Of a DNA stretch of 64,000 nucleotides, positions 12,196 through 23,309 are shown one piece after another. The translations under genes were made by a program, and so were the position numbers. A model generated the notes under the pieces. It saw nothing but the letters and a program-made list of their open reading frames with translations. It was not told where the DNA came from and ran no database searches. How positions within the stretch are numbered: position 1 is the stretch's first letter; each line of letters starts with the position of its first letter. Source of the DNA: Byssochlamys sp. IMV 00236 (lineage: Eukaryota > Ascomycota > Eurotiomycetes > Eurotiales > Thermoascaceae); assembly GCA_001931875.2 (NCBI GenBank), contig MSJH02000841.1, forward strand, positions 191,277 through 255,276. Direction: 5' to 3'.

Positions 12196-12620
12196 ACTGG
12201 GCAGGAGGGGATGTAAGGAAGATTGACCAAGGCCACTTTACGATCCAAGGACCACAGATTAAAGACAGGGAACGAGAAATGTTTACGGCAACGGATGGCA
12301 TATCGGTTATATAACCTTGGAGCTTGATTTATCGGCTACGGGGACCCCGCCCAGGGCTTGATGGTAACAAAGAAGGCGGATATTGGATTGATTCGCTGAG
12401 CTGGGAGTGGGAGGACAGAAGATGAGCGCGGAAGGATAAAGAATGAAGCAACGGCCGCCGGGTCGGGAGATGTTTGGGCGACTAAACGGCCCCTGTCGCG
12501 TCGTTTGGTGCAAGATCGAATGAGAGATTGTTTTAAATGCAATGTTTAGCGGCGCCAGTGGACCGGGGTCCTGGTGATGGGGCAGCCAATTCACATGGTG
12601 AGATGGACATCGGTTTAGTT
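12196..12620 (-). promoter_or_regulatory. Putative sugar-transporter promoter with CreA-type sites
   Basis: A TATA-like TTATATAA lies at about 12306-12313, ~110 bp upstream of the ATG at 12195. Two matches to the CreA consensus SYGGRG occur: GCGGGG on the minus strand at 12345-12350 and CCGGGG at 12563-12568. Carbon catabolite repression of fungal sugar transporters through such sites is well known; its action here is inference, since the motif is short and common. Confidence 0.35.
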
Positions 12621-14183
12621 CAAGCTTGGGAGAAGCTAAGATAGACGTCGGGATTCGGGAAGGTACTAGAATTGCTATGCCAAGACTACGGAATACTACC
12701 ATCAGGAGTCCACTTGAAGCTCTACAGAGCTCAGAGGAATCGCAGAGACGCCCCAGGGAGTGCAACAGAAGCTCCCGGTCTATGTTAAGGGATCCCGTTG
12801 CATGGGATTAAAAGGTCGGGATAGTGGCACGTGCTCGGAATGGGCCTGCAAGTTTTCGGTGCCAAGATGGAGCAGTTTATCTCACGCTACGAAATCAAAC
12901 CCACCGATTGACCGGAGCAGTTGTGGGCAGTATCAATGTGACCAAGGATATGAACGAAAATGATGATGGCTCACCGTTCAAATCCCTTTGCGTCGTCCGC
13001 GTGATCACCATCGTTATTCTCCCTTCCTGCCAATATCCTTTAGAAGGACGAGTTTTGGCTGAACATACTTGGAATCTCGGATAGTTTCCGTATGATAATC
13101 CGCACGGGGAACAATGCGGGGTCTAAGGACATGCTCACTCGCAGAGAGGACACGCGCCATAACTAGAATTGAGTAACGATCGACTTCACGGAGTGTTCCG
13201 TTCCGCTGCCCATTCGAGCATTTGCCGACCATGCGAAGGAGAAGAAACTCAACCTGGAGCGAGGCCAGCTAAGTTACTCCGTAAACACGAGAGGAACATC
13301 CCCGTCGGTGGTTGAGGCCATTGAGATTTGTGCAATTCACCTTCCTTGTAACTATGGACGAGAAAGTAAGGTAAAAATGGAAGAGCAGAGGGCGAGAACT
13401 CGACCAGGGAAACCGAACAGCGTCTGGTGGCTTGCCATCCCGTTGTTGGGCTTGCGCGGCTCAGTAGTGTCTGGTCTTACTACTACTACACTAATTCTTT
13501 AACTTCCAGATCTGGGTCTGCAGAAGAAAAGAGCCAGCGTTCTTTTTACGGAGTTCGAACTTCGTACAAACAATTTCAACAGGCGTCTGTGGCTGGTAAA
13601 TGCACCAGCCTCAGCAACGTGTCTGTTGTGGCGGTGGCCCGGATGGCGTGTGTTGGCCTAACGAAGAGTTGCGCAGATGAGCCCCTCTATTGACGACAGA
13701 CCCCAACAACAACATCTGTATACATACCATACTTCACGACAACATAACGCATATCAGAAACGATAACGGTGATCCCCCGCTTCCCCACGGGGTTTTAGAA
13801 CGGATTACCATCGATCTGCAAATCTTCTTTTTTTTTTCTGGGAAAAGGTTGGCTCCGGTAGGGCTCATAGCTCCACTGAGAGGCTGAATTCCGACATCCT
13901 CGCATCTCGATTTCCGAGATACCACGCGGTTGTCACAACGTCAAACCACCACCCCGCCTCCTGCTTGGCCACTGAGATTCTCTAGATCTCAGCCAAGATT
14001 ACCAATTACCTCGCGATTTGAAACTATTCACGCAGGCATAATCTCTCGTTTACCGCAGTTTCCAAGCCATCTTGCCGTTGCAGAATCCAAGGCAGGGCCC
14101 GGAACTCGGTTTCCGCGACACAGTCGGCCAGCACAAGCCCTCCTCCCGTAACAAACAACACTCCACCTCCGCGACAAATTATC
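12196..14183. other. Divergent intergenic region, transporter to Pkr1
   Basis: About 2 kb separate the divergent transporter and Pkr1 genes, so it carries both promoters. A T10 tract at about 13829-13838 and CT/CA-rich sequence from 13930 to 14183 look like a Pkr1 promoter and leader. The 152-codon minus-strand frame at 12307-12765 overlaps the transporter promoter and has no recognisable features. No other gene is seen. Confidence 0.5.
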
Positions 14184-14687
14184 ATGGCATCCTTCGTCGA
14201 GGACCTGTGGTCCAGCATCTTCACTCCCGGGCCAACCTCGACCCTTCTGGTCGCAACCAACGCCACATTTGCCGCTCTTCAGGTGCTGCTCTTCGCCCTT
14301 CTCATCGCGACCTACAGCATCCACTTCGTTATCCTGTCCTTTCTCTCCGGTTCCCTTTGGTGGTCCATTAACTGGTTTGCAAGGGAGGTCCGTGAGACGC
14401 AGGCGCGTGAGGACGAAAAGGCAAAACAACGGGAGGGCAAGTCAAAGGCTGAGGAGACACGGACACCTGCGGCGCTGGACAGCACCGAAAGTGACACGGA
14501 AACTGAGAGTCTTGCTGGAAGCAGACGGCTCAAGGCTTCTGGTCAAGTCGATTCGAGTGGTTCCGCCGCTGAAAAGCTAGGACCTTCTGAAGATCAAGAG
14601 CTCAGGAAGCGTCGCAGCCTCGGAGAGGGTTCTGGTTATGTCAGTACGGACAGTGAGTGGGAAAAGGTCGATGACAAAAATGTGTGA
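14184..14687 (+). CDS. pkr1: V-type ATPase assembly factor Pkr1
   Basis: A single-exon gene of 167 residues with the ATG at 14184. The N-terminus (MASFVEDLWSSIFTPG) is typical of the Pkr1 family: FxxxLWxSIFTPG followed by two hydrophobic segments (about 19-38 and 40-58) and the charged junction SLWWSINWFAREV. The rest is a hydrophilic, acidic and Ser-rich tail ending GYVSTDSEWEKV, also a family feature. In yeast Pkr1 is an endoplasmic reticulum membrane protein that, with Vma12, Vma21 and Vma22, assembles the Vo sector of the vacuolar H+-ATPase. The predicted topology is a short N-terminus, a two-helix hairpin and a long cytosolic tail. Confidence 0.9.
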   Translation: MASFVEDLWSSIFTPGPTSTLLVATNATFAALQVLLFALLIATYSIHFVILSFLSGSLWWSINWFAREVRETQAREDEKAKQREGKSKAEETRTPAALDSTESDTETESLAGSRRLKASGQVDSSGSAAEKLGPSEDQELRKRRSLGEGSGYVSTDSEWEKVDDKNV

Positions 14688-15252
14688 GCTGCTCGAGCAC
14701 TGAGCATCGCGATATGCAGCGGCATTCCAAGTTATCTCCAAGAGAGATAGAGAGAGACAAATCTCGCCCGTTCTGCTATCCTATGTATCGTCCGGTACAG
14801 GCTCTACAATCTAAATATCACCCTTTTTACACGCAGTAGATGCTTTTTTGAGCGGCAAGATGCGCGCACGATACCCGATACATGATGGCTGTGAGACAAC
14901 ATGACGCCAAATGTAAATAGACATTACGACTGGTTGCACATATTCATATTAGCATTGGTTGGATTAGCATGCAAACAATTATTCGTCTCCCTTAAGGCCT
15001 CTTTTCTCCGTATGAGTAGTTCTCTGTTGGTAAATAGTTATCTGTCACGTGAGATTGCGACTTCTTGGCGCGTTCCGCTTCCGCCCAGAGCAGCGCAACA
15101 ACATCAGACAATAATATCACGCCGCGGAGAGGCACATTCCTTTCTCCAGTCACTGATCGCCTCTCAGTGGCCAAATATATTATGTGTAGAATGAATTGAC
15201 AATCGCACTTCGGTCTATCCACTATGAGCCCCAGGGGAACGCAGCATACAGC
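14688..15252. other. Spacer between Pkr1 and Apc2, both plus strand
   Basis: The 565 bp hold the Pkr1 3' flank (short GA repeat near 14741-14757) and the Apc2 promoter and leader. A TTG-initiated extension of the Apc2 frame begins at 15196, but the first in-frame ATG is 15253. No extra gene is seen. Confidence 0.55.
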
Positions 15253-18125
15253 ATGTTTCAAAACGTCCCTCTATCCATCGGCCGCAAGCGTGTCTTCGAC
15301 TCGGTCTTTTCTCCCGCGTCGCTAGACCACGCCACGGCTCCTCACCTCACGACTCCACTGCTGAATTTACTTGTTGCAGATCAATCATTCGACTCTGCGA
15401 CTGAGATTGCCAGTCCGTCTCAAGACTACCGCTTATCTTCCCGAGATGAGGCCGCTTGGGATAGAGCATGGAATGCAGCTACTGCATTTCTGTCTGTTCC
15501 GGACAGGGGATTTGCAAGTCTAGAGGCTTCAGATGAGATGGACGAAACTGAGTTTCTGAAGCAGTGGAACAGATATGATCCGCCATCGAAACAGACTTCG
15601 GAAGCTCTTGCTTATCTATTAAAGACATCACCGCTGAGAAAGGGCCCTCAACCTGGAGCGGAAGAGCATGATTTGATAGAATGGTACGGAAATGAAATAC
15701 GGAGGCATTTCTTGGTGAATTTTCGAGGGTCTCTTGTCCAGGTATGTGCTATTGTAAACGCAACGCCATTTTGTGGCTTTGGTTAATGGGTCATTAATTC
15801 TGTGGGAAGTTGTTAAAAGGGCCGGTACAAGAGGGACTACTACATCAGATTCTGCGTTACTGTCTCTTGATGCGGAGGATTTACTTCACGCATCTCGTAG
15901 ACTATGTCTTGCCGCTGGTGGATGCGTCCCAGCAAGAGGCTGTTTTTCTGTGGATTCAGAGGATCTTCCATGCAATTGTTGCGTTTTCTTTGCCTTCTGC
16001 TCCGATCTCTTCGCTTCTGTCTGCGGAGCTGGCGAAGGAGGCCTACGTTATTTTAGGGATCGACACTGCAAGTGCAGACGACCTGGGTGAAGAAGACCAG
16101 GATGCCATGGAGCGAGACGACACGGAAGTCGATATAAAGCACACGACTTCGTACCGTGCATGGAGAATGGAGGCTTCAGAGGAGGCTCGCGCACATATGC
16201 TGATAGAGGGCGAAACGGAGCAAGCTGCTGCTGCCCGGGAACGCCTGCTGCCCTTGCTCGCTGATCTACAGACCGTTGGCTTAGGTGGTGATAGAGCTCA
16301 AAAGGTCTTTGCGGGCGTTATGAGCAACATGATGACAGAGTTTATCAAGGAAGCCTACTCGGGCCAGTGGGAAGCACCGTCTCTGGTCATACAACACCTG
16401 CGTCTGTGGGTGGAAAACGTCTACGCCCGGCTCGTGGTGGAGATTCTTGCTATCCTGAACGTGTCTGATGGTCGTCCAAAACCACAGGGTCACCTTGACG
16501 TCCGTCTAGGCGACGTTGAGAAATGGCAGGAGATTGCTGTTGCTCGTCTGGGCGCTCTTCGGACAAGTGAACTGTTCGACGTCATTGTGGAATGGCCTAC
16601 CAGCAGTGGCGCAATTGAAGATCTCAAACACTTTGCGGTCAGCCCTGCGTCGCGGTCTCATATAACAAACTCCTTCGTCGCCATGCTTAATCAGCGGTTG
16701 TTGCAACCAGGAGCCTCGACAGTCGAGATTTTGCAGCTTTACATCTCCATAATCAGAGCCTTCAACCTTCTCGATCCAAGGGGGGTCATCCTCGATAGAG
16801 TTGCCCGCCCCATCCGTCGATACCTGCGGGACCGTGAAGATGCCGTCAAGGTCATTGTCAATGGTCTTCTGGCGGATCCAGTTGACGCTGATGGGCAGCC
16901 GTCTGCTTCAAACAGTGATACTCTGGCAGAGCTTGCTACCGAATTAACCAAGGCACGAGAAGCGTCTCTCCGGCCCGATATGGGTGAATTAGATTGGGAC
17001 GATATGAACTGGATGCCTGATCCGATAGATGCTGCTCCTGACTACAAGAAATCCAAGAATTCAGATGTTATTGGCAGTTTGATAAGTCTATTCGATTCGA
17101 AAGAGATGTTTGTGAGGGAGTTGCAAAACATGCTTGCCGACCGTCTGATCAAGAAGCGTGCCGACTTTGAGCAGGAGACGTCAGTTTTGGAGCTGCTAAA
17201 GGTCCGCTTTGGCGACTCGGCGCTGCAGGCTTGCGAAGTCATGCTGCGCGACATATTTGACTCGAAGAGAGTCGATGCGGTCGTCCGGAACGACCAAAAA
17301 CTGGCGCGCAGGCAGCCATCACCACGCCATGCCTCTCCTGGGAAGAAACCCGCTGTGGTTAAAGATGTACCACAATTACATGCCAAGATACTGTCTCGAT
17401 TTTTCTGGCCTAATCTTCAGGAACAGGCTTTCAAGATCCCAGACGAGATTGTATCTCTACAGGAACGTTACACCGCAGGCTTCGAGACTCTCAAGCAATC
17501 CCGCAAGTTAACATGGTTGAACGGGCTCGGTCAGGTCACAGTCGAACTCGACCTGGAGGATCGGGTCTTTACAGATGAGGTGACAACCTGGCAAGCGACT
17601 GTGATATATGCATTTCAGTCGGAAGATGAGACAAAATCCGCGACGAAGTCAGTTGCGGAACTCTCCCAGCAGCTCGAGATGTCAGCCTCCCTGGTTCGCA
17701 GCGCTTGTCTCTTCTGGGTGAGCAAGCGCATTCTCGTTGAAACTCAGCGGGACACATTCCGCGTGTTGGAAGTGCTCCCCTCTGAAGAAGAGAACGAAGC
17801 GATGGGTGTCTCCGAGACAGACAACGGCGAAGACGGAACCGCCGGTGCTGCGGCCGCTGCAGACGCAGCAGCGGCAGCGGCAGCCAAGGAGACGGCTGAT
17901 GCCGCTGCCAGCGAGAAAATGAAACTGTATTGGCAGTTCATTGTTGGAATGTTGACCAACCAGGGCGCCATGCCTCTGCAGCGTATCGTGATGATGTTGC
18001 AAATCGCCGTCCCGGGAGGCTTCCCATTCAGCAACGAGGAGCTACGGGAGTTTTTGGCCGGTATGGTGACACAAAAAAAGCTGGAAATCGTCAGTGGAGG
18101 GAACTACAAGATTATTCCGCATTAA
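15253..18125 (+). CDS. apc2: Anaphase-promoting complex subunit 2 (cullin)
   Basis: Two exons, 15253-15741 and 15849-18125, give about 921 residues. The donor GTATGT is clear. The acceptor used here is CATCAG at 15846-15848; a weaker in-frame GAG four codons upstream is the alternative. Apc2 is the cullin scaffold of the APC/C ubiquitin ligase, pairing with the RING subunit Apc11 to degrade securin and cyclins in mitosis. The cullin-homology region spans roughly residues 500-720 (LKVRFGDSALQACEVMLRDI, ILSRFFWPNL, LTWLNGLGQVTVELDLEDR). The C-terminal winged-helix APC2 domain is at about 860-921 (LYWQFIVGMLTNQGAMPLQRI). An Ala-rich low-complexity insert lies just before it, near residues 834-855. 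Family assignment is secure; only the acceptor is uncertain. Confidence 0.9.
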
Positions 18126-19269
18126 TTATTCAATAGTTTTCGCATGATACCTCTGGCGTGATGGGTAGATGCATATAGAATATTACGAACCGACGATGGT
18201 TGCTGTTATGTCACCTGGCCAGTTGCTACACATCAAAATCCCTGATAGTACGGATAGAAGCCTAGACTCGAATAGCCATATCAACTCAGTCGAGATCTCG
18301 ATCAAAAAGAATCCCAGCACCATTCCCCAACCAATCCCATCACAACACCCCGGAACTACCCCGTCTTACGCCATGCATAAAACCTATCCCAACTCCAAAC
18401 CTCTACTTAGTGGGCCACCCAACCCCGCATTTCATCCCTGGCATCCGTAGCGTAACGTAGCCAGCAAATTCACGCATCTAACTACCAGAAAATGGAATAT
18501 TAAGAGAGGAAACATATATTATGTCCTAAGATCGTTGAAGAGTTGGGTATTATAGGGCAGTTGATAAAATCTATACGTTAATCTCGAGGGTTATGGGTTA
18601 GGGAGTGGTTTGATGTGATCTTGTAATACTGGTAACTGATCAATGCTACCTCTGAGGGATAAAGTGTAGAGACAGAGTACAATTATTTATATAGGAGAGT
18701 CCTGCTCGGGGTTAGATCCAGTTTTATGTGTTTCGTTTTATCTCGTTGGAAGCAATGCATCGGTATTAAGCCAAACGCCCAGACATATATACCTACACAC
18801 ATACATACGGCCTGATATATAACTTCCGAGTACATCCTCGATTCTATACTATATAATCCATATTGTTTCTAACTACCCAGTCATAACGTCCGTTAGTGAT
18901 ATCTTCGTTTCGGGGGATTGAATCGCGTTATGGCTTGTAGTGGGTTCACAGGATCAATCTAAAATCCGTGAAAATCATACCCTCTCTATTATTATACTTT
19001 TTGCATTGTTAGGCAGGAACGATAAGATTCCTCAATTTTATTATTTTCATTTGTTTAATCTAACATTATCCTGTATAATAATAGTAGCTCCTACACGTCC
19101 GCACCTACCCGCTATGCCACAAACCCAGCCGCAATTCCAATTCAGGCCCCCGAACAACATATATGTGGTCTTACCTGCAGTGATCTAGTTCAGATCCAGT
19201 TCATTACCAAAAGATGATGTTCTGCATGAGAGACACTGTCAGGCGTAGCGGGAGGTGGCAGTATCGGAA

Positions 19270-19317
<48 letters not shown>

Positions 19318-20292
19318 ATTATATCTTAAAGCATAAGTGGGCAATCAACTTCGGCAGATTTAGTTCTTTACTCAATCTGGAGGATATTTCATCGCGGGTC
19401 TATGTTCAGGTCTTGAGTGAGTTCGTTCTAGGATTCGATGATAGATATTGCTTAGTGGCGAATTTATAGGTAAGGGAGTCCGGGCCTAAGTATATTCCAT
19501 CCGGTTTACCGCCCCATTGAAAACCGGACTTGATGAGATCCATATTCCTTACTTAAAATAGCAGAGAAAATAGGATGCCTAATTGATTAAGCTCCTGGGC
19601 GCCGTAATTCAAAAGAGAATAGCCAAGGCGCATGAGAATGTCACTCGAGTCATGACTTTACTCCCCTAACCCAAAACAGGGTATTGCCATCACCACTTTT
19701 TCGACCCAGAGTACCTAACTTACCATAATATTCCCTGAAAACAGGCCTTAAGACTGGTTCGCTGCTCGTTAAACATGCCACATGGCTCTTGGCAGTGTAT
19801 ATCATCCGCGGGGTGTACAAAATTCCCCGAGTCCGATTGGTCAGGTCTTGAATTTTAGTTTAGCTGTACGCCGTACGGTACATATTTGTGATATTATTTC
19901 TAGATGACCCCCTCGGATATTATTATTCTAGACTGATGTCTCAGCTATACATAGTGTGAATAAGGCCTGGCTAGCAGTCCAATTGGTGGGGTATTTGCTG
20001 GATGGGGGTTTTCTTGGATCTGTGATGTTACATCTACTTGAGTGAGATCTATTTCGAGGATACATTGCGGTGTAGCCTGAGAGTTGCCAAGATGGAGAGA
20101 GGAATGAAGCTGAGAACAAGAAAAAAAAAAGACTTAAATAGTTTCTCTGTCTTCTATTGTTGCTGGTATTCATTCCTGGTTTCATTCCCAGCTACAAACA
20201 GACAGACAGCGTTCTACACAAACATCCATTTCTGCTCTCAACGTCTCCAATCCTCCTACCTACCTACCAACCTAACTCACCACACCGCAACC
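18126..20292. other. Intergenic region, AT-rich, no supported gene
   Basis: The 2.2 kb lie between Apc2 and the secreted-protein gene. It contains many short TA-rich stretches and a (TC)n microsatellite at 19277-19315. The 93-codon frame at 18169-18450 starts 44 bp after the Apc2 stop and has no recognisable feature; it is probably 3' UTR. The last ~150 bp before 20293 are CT/AC-rich, as in fungal leader sequences. Confidence 0.5.
19277..19315. repeat. (TC)n microsatellite
   Basis: An uninterrupted run of about 19 TC units, preceded by TCTCTT. It is a simple-sequence repeat likely to be length-polymorphic. Confidence 0.95.
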
Positions 20293-20739
20293 ATGCAGCT
20301 CACTCAACTCCTCCTGACCACCCTCTCCGCCTGCTCTGCAGTCCTGGCCGCTCCCGCCCCCGCCCCCGGCAAATCAATGATGGCCACCGACTGCCAATGG
20401 ACAATCGAAAGCCTAAAACGCGTCTGCAACGACGCCAACACCTGCTGCACCTGGACCTTCGGCATTGACACCGGTTCAGGCACTCCTACCGCTTGCACCT
20501 ACGTCGTGGAAGGCACCAATGCCTCTGAAGCCAACGGAGGTCCATCTGACTGTGGCGATTTCACTATTACTTCGGGCTGGAGCGGCCAGTTTGGTCCGGG
20601 TAATGGCTTCACGACCTTGTCTGTTGTCGACGACGTGACTAGACAGATTATCTATCCGGCCTATACCGATAACCAGCTGAAGGGAGGACAGGTCGTTACG
20701 CCTGATCAGAGTTATACCCCTGCTGCTCTGCCTAATTAG
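20293..20739 (+). CDS. Small secreted cysteine-rich protein
   Basis: A 148-residue intronless frame; the start ATG at 20293 is preceded by an ACC context and begins a clear signal peptide (MQLTQLLLTTLSACSAVLA, cleavage likely after ...VLA). The mature part has six cysteines, in DCQW, RVC, TCC, ACTY and DCGD, enough for three disulphides. Conserved-looking blocks include WTFGIDTG, GGPSDCGDFTITSGWSGQFGPG, IIYPAYTDNQL and VVTPDQSY. I recall this as a widespread family of small secreted proteins in ascomycetes, without an established function. It could be a cell-surface or effector-like protein. One N-glycosylation sequon, NAS, is visible. Confidence 0.85.
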   Translation: MQLTQLLLTTLSACSAVLAAPAPAPGKSMMATDCQWTIESLKRVCNDANTCCTWTFGIDTGSGTPTACTYVVEGTNASEANGGPSDCGDFTITSGWSGQFGPGNGFTTLSVVDDVTRQIIYPAYTDNQLKGGQVVTPDQSYTPAALPN

Positions 20740-21967
20740 AGGTTGGCAGGCAATACTGGATGGAGTATTCTCTCTGGGATATCAGGGTTGAGATACTCAG
20801 TTGCGTTTTTCTGTGTTTGAATTCTGTCGCGGAGGAATAAAATCGCGAAGATGACAACGTGCAGGCTTAATTATAGGGCTATCATATTCTTCGTCGTGGT
20901 GTAGCGTGCGTTGTTTTTCCAAGTGGAACAGAAGAAGTCAAGATATAACTAGCTATAAACCTTAATTTATAGTCCGTTGAGATCTTCATGGTCTGTATGC
21001 TACTAATATATATATATTTGACTCAATAGTAAACCATGTGTGAATAGCGTAGATCCTGCGGGTCCTCGAGACGAGGTAGGTATGTTGTTGCACAGGGGTA
21101 TACTTAAGTTATGTATGTATTCATTGCACGGGACTATTGGTCAGAACCAACCGAACTATTGCCATTCACTAACTGTCTTTCGAGTATGGTCGGTACTCCC
21201 CAGTATATATTCTCCCGTACCATGTTAGTCCTGTTCCGGTGTCTACTATTATCATTCAGCGTCGAGTCTCGACAAGGAAGAATGGAGCTTGGGTGAGTTA
21301 AGTATATACAGTAAAACCTGGATATAACGAATCATTTTAGCCAGGTAGTGTAATTCGTTGTATAGAGGATTCGTTATATAAAAAGTGGGTCTGTATTAGT
21401 AATTTTGGTATGTGCAGTGAAATTTTCGAAAAAATTACCCTAATAGGAAATTTGTAATGAGGTAATCCCTGACTAATAAGGTAAATTTGTACCTTTGTAT
21501 AACGAATTGTATGGAAAAGGCCTGAAAAAATTAACGAATTTTGTAGTAGGGAGGAATAACGAATTTTGTATGGGATTTTAATTTTGACACGGTTTCGAAT
21601 TCGTTATGTCGAGGTATTCGTTATACCCGGGTTCGTTATAGCCAGGTTTTACTGTACTTGAAGTGCCAACCCTTAATTTTGCCTTTCTGTGTAGATAGAC
21701 TGGATAGAGAATAGAGATTCCTGCAAGATATTTTCTTTTTAATCTGTATAATTCCTTTCATTACTTCACGATGCAGTAGTTTCCGTTATAATGATAAGAT
21801 CATACCAGAGATAAAGTTTTTTTTTTCTTTTTCATCAAGTTTCTTTTAACTCATCTAAATCGTCTCTTCACAGACGGAATATCATGCCATGCATCTAACG
21901 CATTACATTACAGCAAGATATACATAAAACATTTTTACAATCAAAACACCAACCCAAAGTCCTAGCT
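20740..21967. other. Convergent intergenic region containing a MITE
   Basis: 3' flanks of the secreted-protein gene (+) and the dioxygenase gene (-). It is AT-rich, with a TA run near 21009-21017 and the transposable element at 21309-21654. No other gene is seen. Confidence 0.6.
21309..21654. mobile_element. MITE, Tc1/mariner (pogo-like) type
   Basis: The 346-bp element starts CAGTAAAACCTGG and ends with its complement CCAGGTTTTACTG. The terminal inverted repeats are 23 bp with one mismatch. It is flanked by TA on both sides (21307-21308 and 21655-21656), the target duplication of Tc1/mariner-superfamily transposons. It has no coding capacity. Inside, the motif TATAACGAA or its complement recurs at least eight times in both orientations, including a second subterminal copy close to the right end. 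It is a non-autonomous derivative; the mobilising transposase is not in this window. Confidence 0.88.
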
Positions 21968-23309
21968 TTACTCCGCATCCAGCGGCGCCACAGGAGGCTG
22001 GTCGTCGACCTGAATCCCACCTCTCTTCTTCTCATTGCTGTCCCAGAAGGGAAGCTTCCATCCGCCCTCGCTCTCGGGCGTGGCCAGCCACAGCCGCATG
22101 AGGTGTCGTCGAGGAGCGGGCGGGGGGTAGTCAGTGTACGCGGTACGAGCGTGCAGGACGTGTGCGTTGGAGAGGAACTGGATGTCGCCGACTTCGAGGA
22201 TCATGTGCAGAGATAGACGGTTGCAGGTGGCTTCGAGGACGTCGATTGCTTCGAGCTGAGCCTGAGAGAGCGGGGGGATGAGACCGGCGTCAGAGAAGCG
22301 GGTTAGGGAGCGGACGTAGTAGGGATCCCATCTGGATTTGGGGTTAGTATGGGGGGTTTCCTTTTCTTTCTCATTTTTATTTTATGCTTGTTATGTTCTG
22401 GTTTGGTTTGAAGGTATACTCACTTCGTGTAGACACGGGGATTCTCTCCGCGTTCGAGATAGACGACACTGGTCCGAATCCACTCTTCCTGGCCCTTGCT
22501 GGTCTCGCCCTTACGGTCAAAGTACCAGATGGGCTCAGTCAGGGTCTTCAGAACGTCAGGGCGCTCCTTGGCCAGGGTGTTATAGACGTGGTGCGAGGAG
22601 ACAATGTCAGACTCTCCACCCTCGAGGGCGCGAGTGATGCACAGCAGACCCACGATGTCAGAGTCATCAGCGTGGAAGAATTGACTACAGCAAGTTAGCA
22701 GCTAAAATAATACACAGATTGAAAATCGAAAGAAACATACCGAGCATTAGTTCTATAGATGCGGACCTTGTCGATCTGGCTCGAGTCCTCTCCCAGATCC
22801 TTGACGTGACCAAGGACATGGCCACGGCTATTCTGGCTAACAAAATAGCCCAGGTAGGTGCCCAGACCCATGTACGCAACAGCAGACTTGTGATTACCCC
22901 ATTTCTCAACAGGGAAGCCCTTGAAGAGGATGAAGCCCTTTCCGTCAACAATGTCGGCTCTGAGCTTAATGAGGAAGCTAGACAGCTTGGGGAGGATGAA
23001 GTTGCTCTTAGAGATACCAGTCAATGGAGTCTTGGAAGCAAGGAAGTTATCAGCAGCAGTGCTGAGCTCCTCGATCTCCTCTTCGGAGAAGCGGTGCGTC
23101 CACTTCTCCGGGTTGTTCTTGTAGTCCTCGGCCTGCCACACCGTGGGGCCCGTGATCTCCTTGGGGAACTTCTCAAAGGGCTGGATGTGGTCGTAGAGAG
23201 GAGCATGCTGGCCGGTGGTCTTCAGTCCATCCGGGAAGATGTCACGGGGAGCATGGCTGTAGAGCTGGTGTGCCGGTGTGGGCAGGGTATCAGTGAGGCC
23301 GGGAGCCAT
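21968..23309 (-). CDS. TauD/TfdA-type Fe(II)/2-oxoglutarate dioxygenase
   Basis: Three exons (23309-22741, 22684-22424, 22331-21968) give 397 residues. Junction one restores RTNARQFFHADD and junction two restores RVYTKWDPYYVRS. The iron ligands of the family appear as H194-x-D196 (HADD) and a distal histidine near 337 in NAHVLHARTAY. The Arg that binds 2-oxoglutarate is probably in RHLMRLWL, near 356. Members hydroxylate small acids, taurine and related sulfonates being the classic substrates, but fungal homologues are diverse and the substrate here is unknown. The protein is likely cytosolic, with no signal peptide. There is no neighbouring cluster of biosynthetic enzymes. Confidence 0.9.

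Noticed and set aside
12307..12765. Minus-strand frame of 152 codons upstream of the sugar transporter
   Set aside because: Overlaps the probable promoter of the transporter, and its sequence has no structural or family features.
13500..13640. Possible tRNA around a GTTCGAA motif
   Set aside because: No acceptor, D or anticodon stems can be paired around it.
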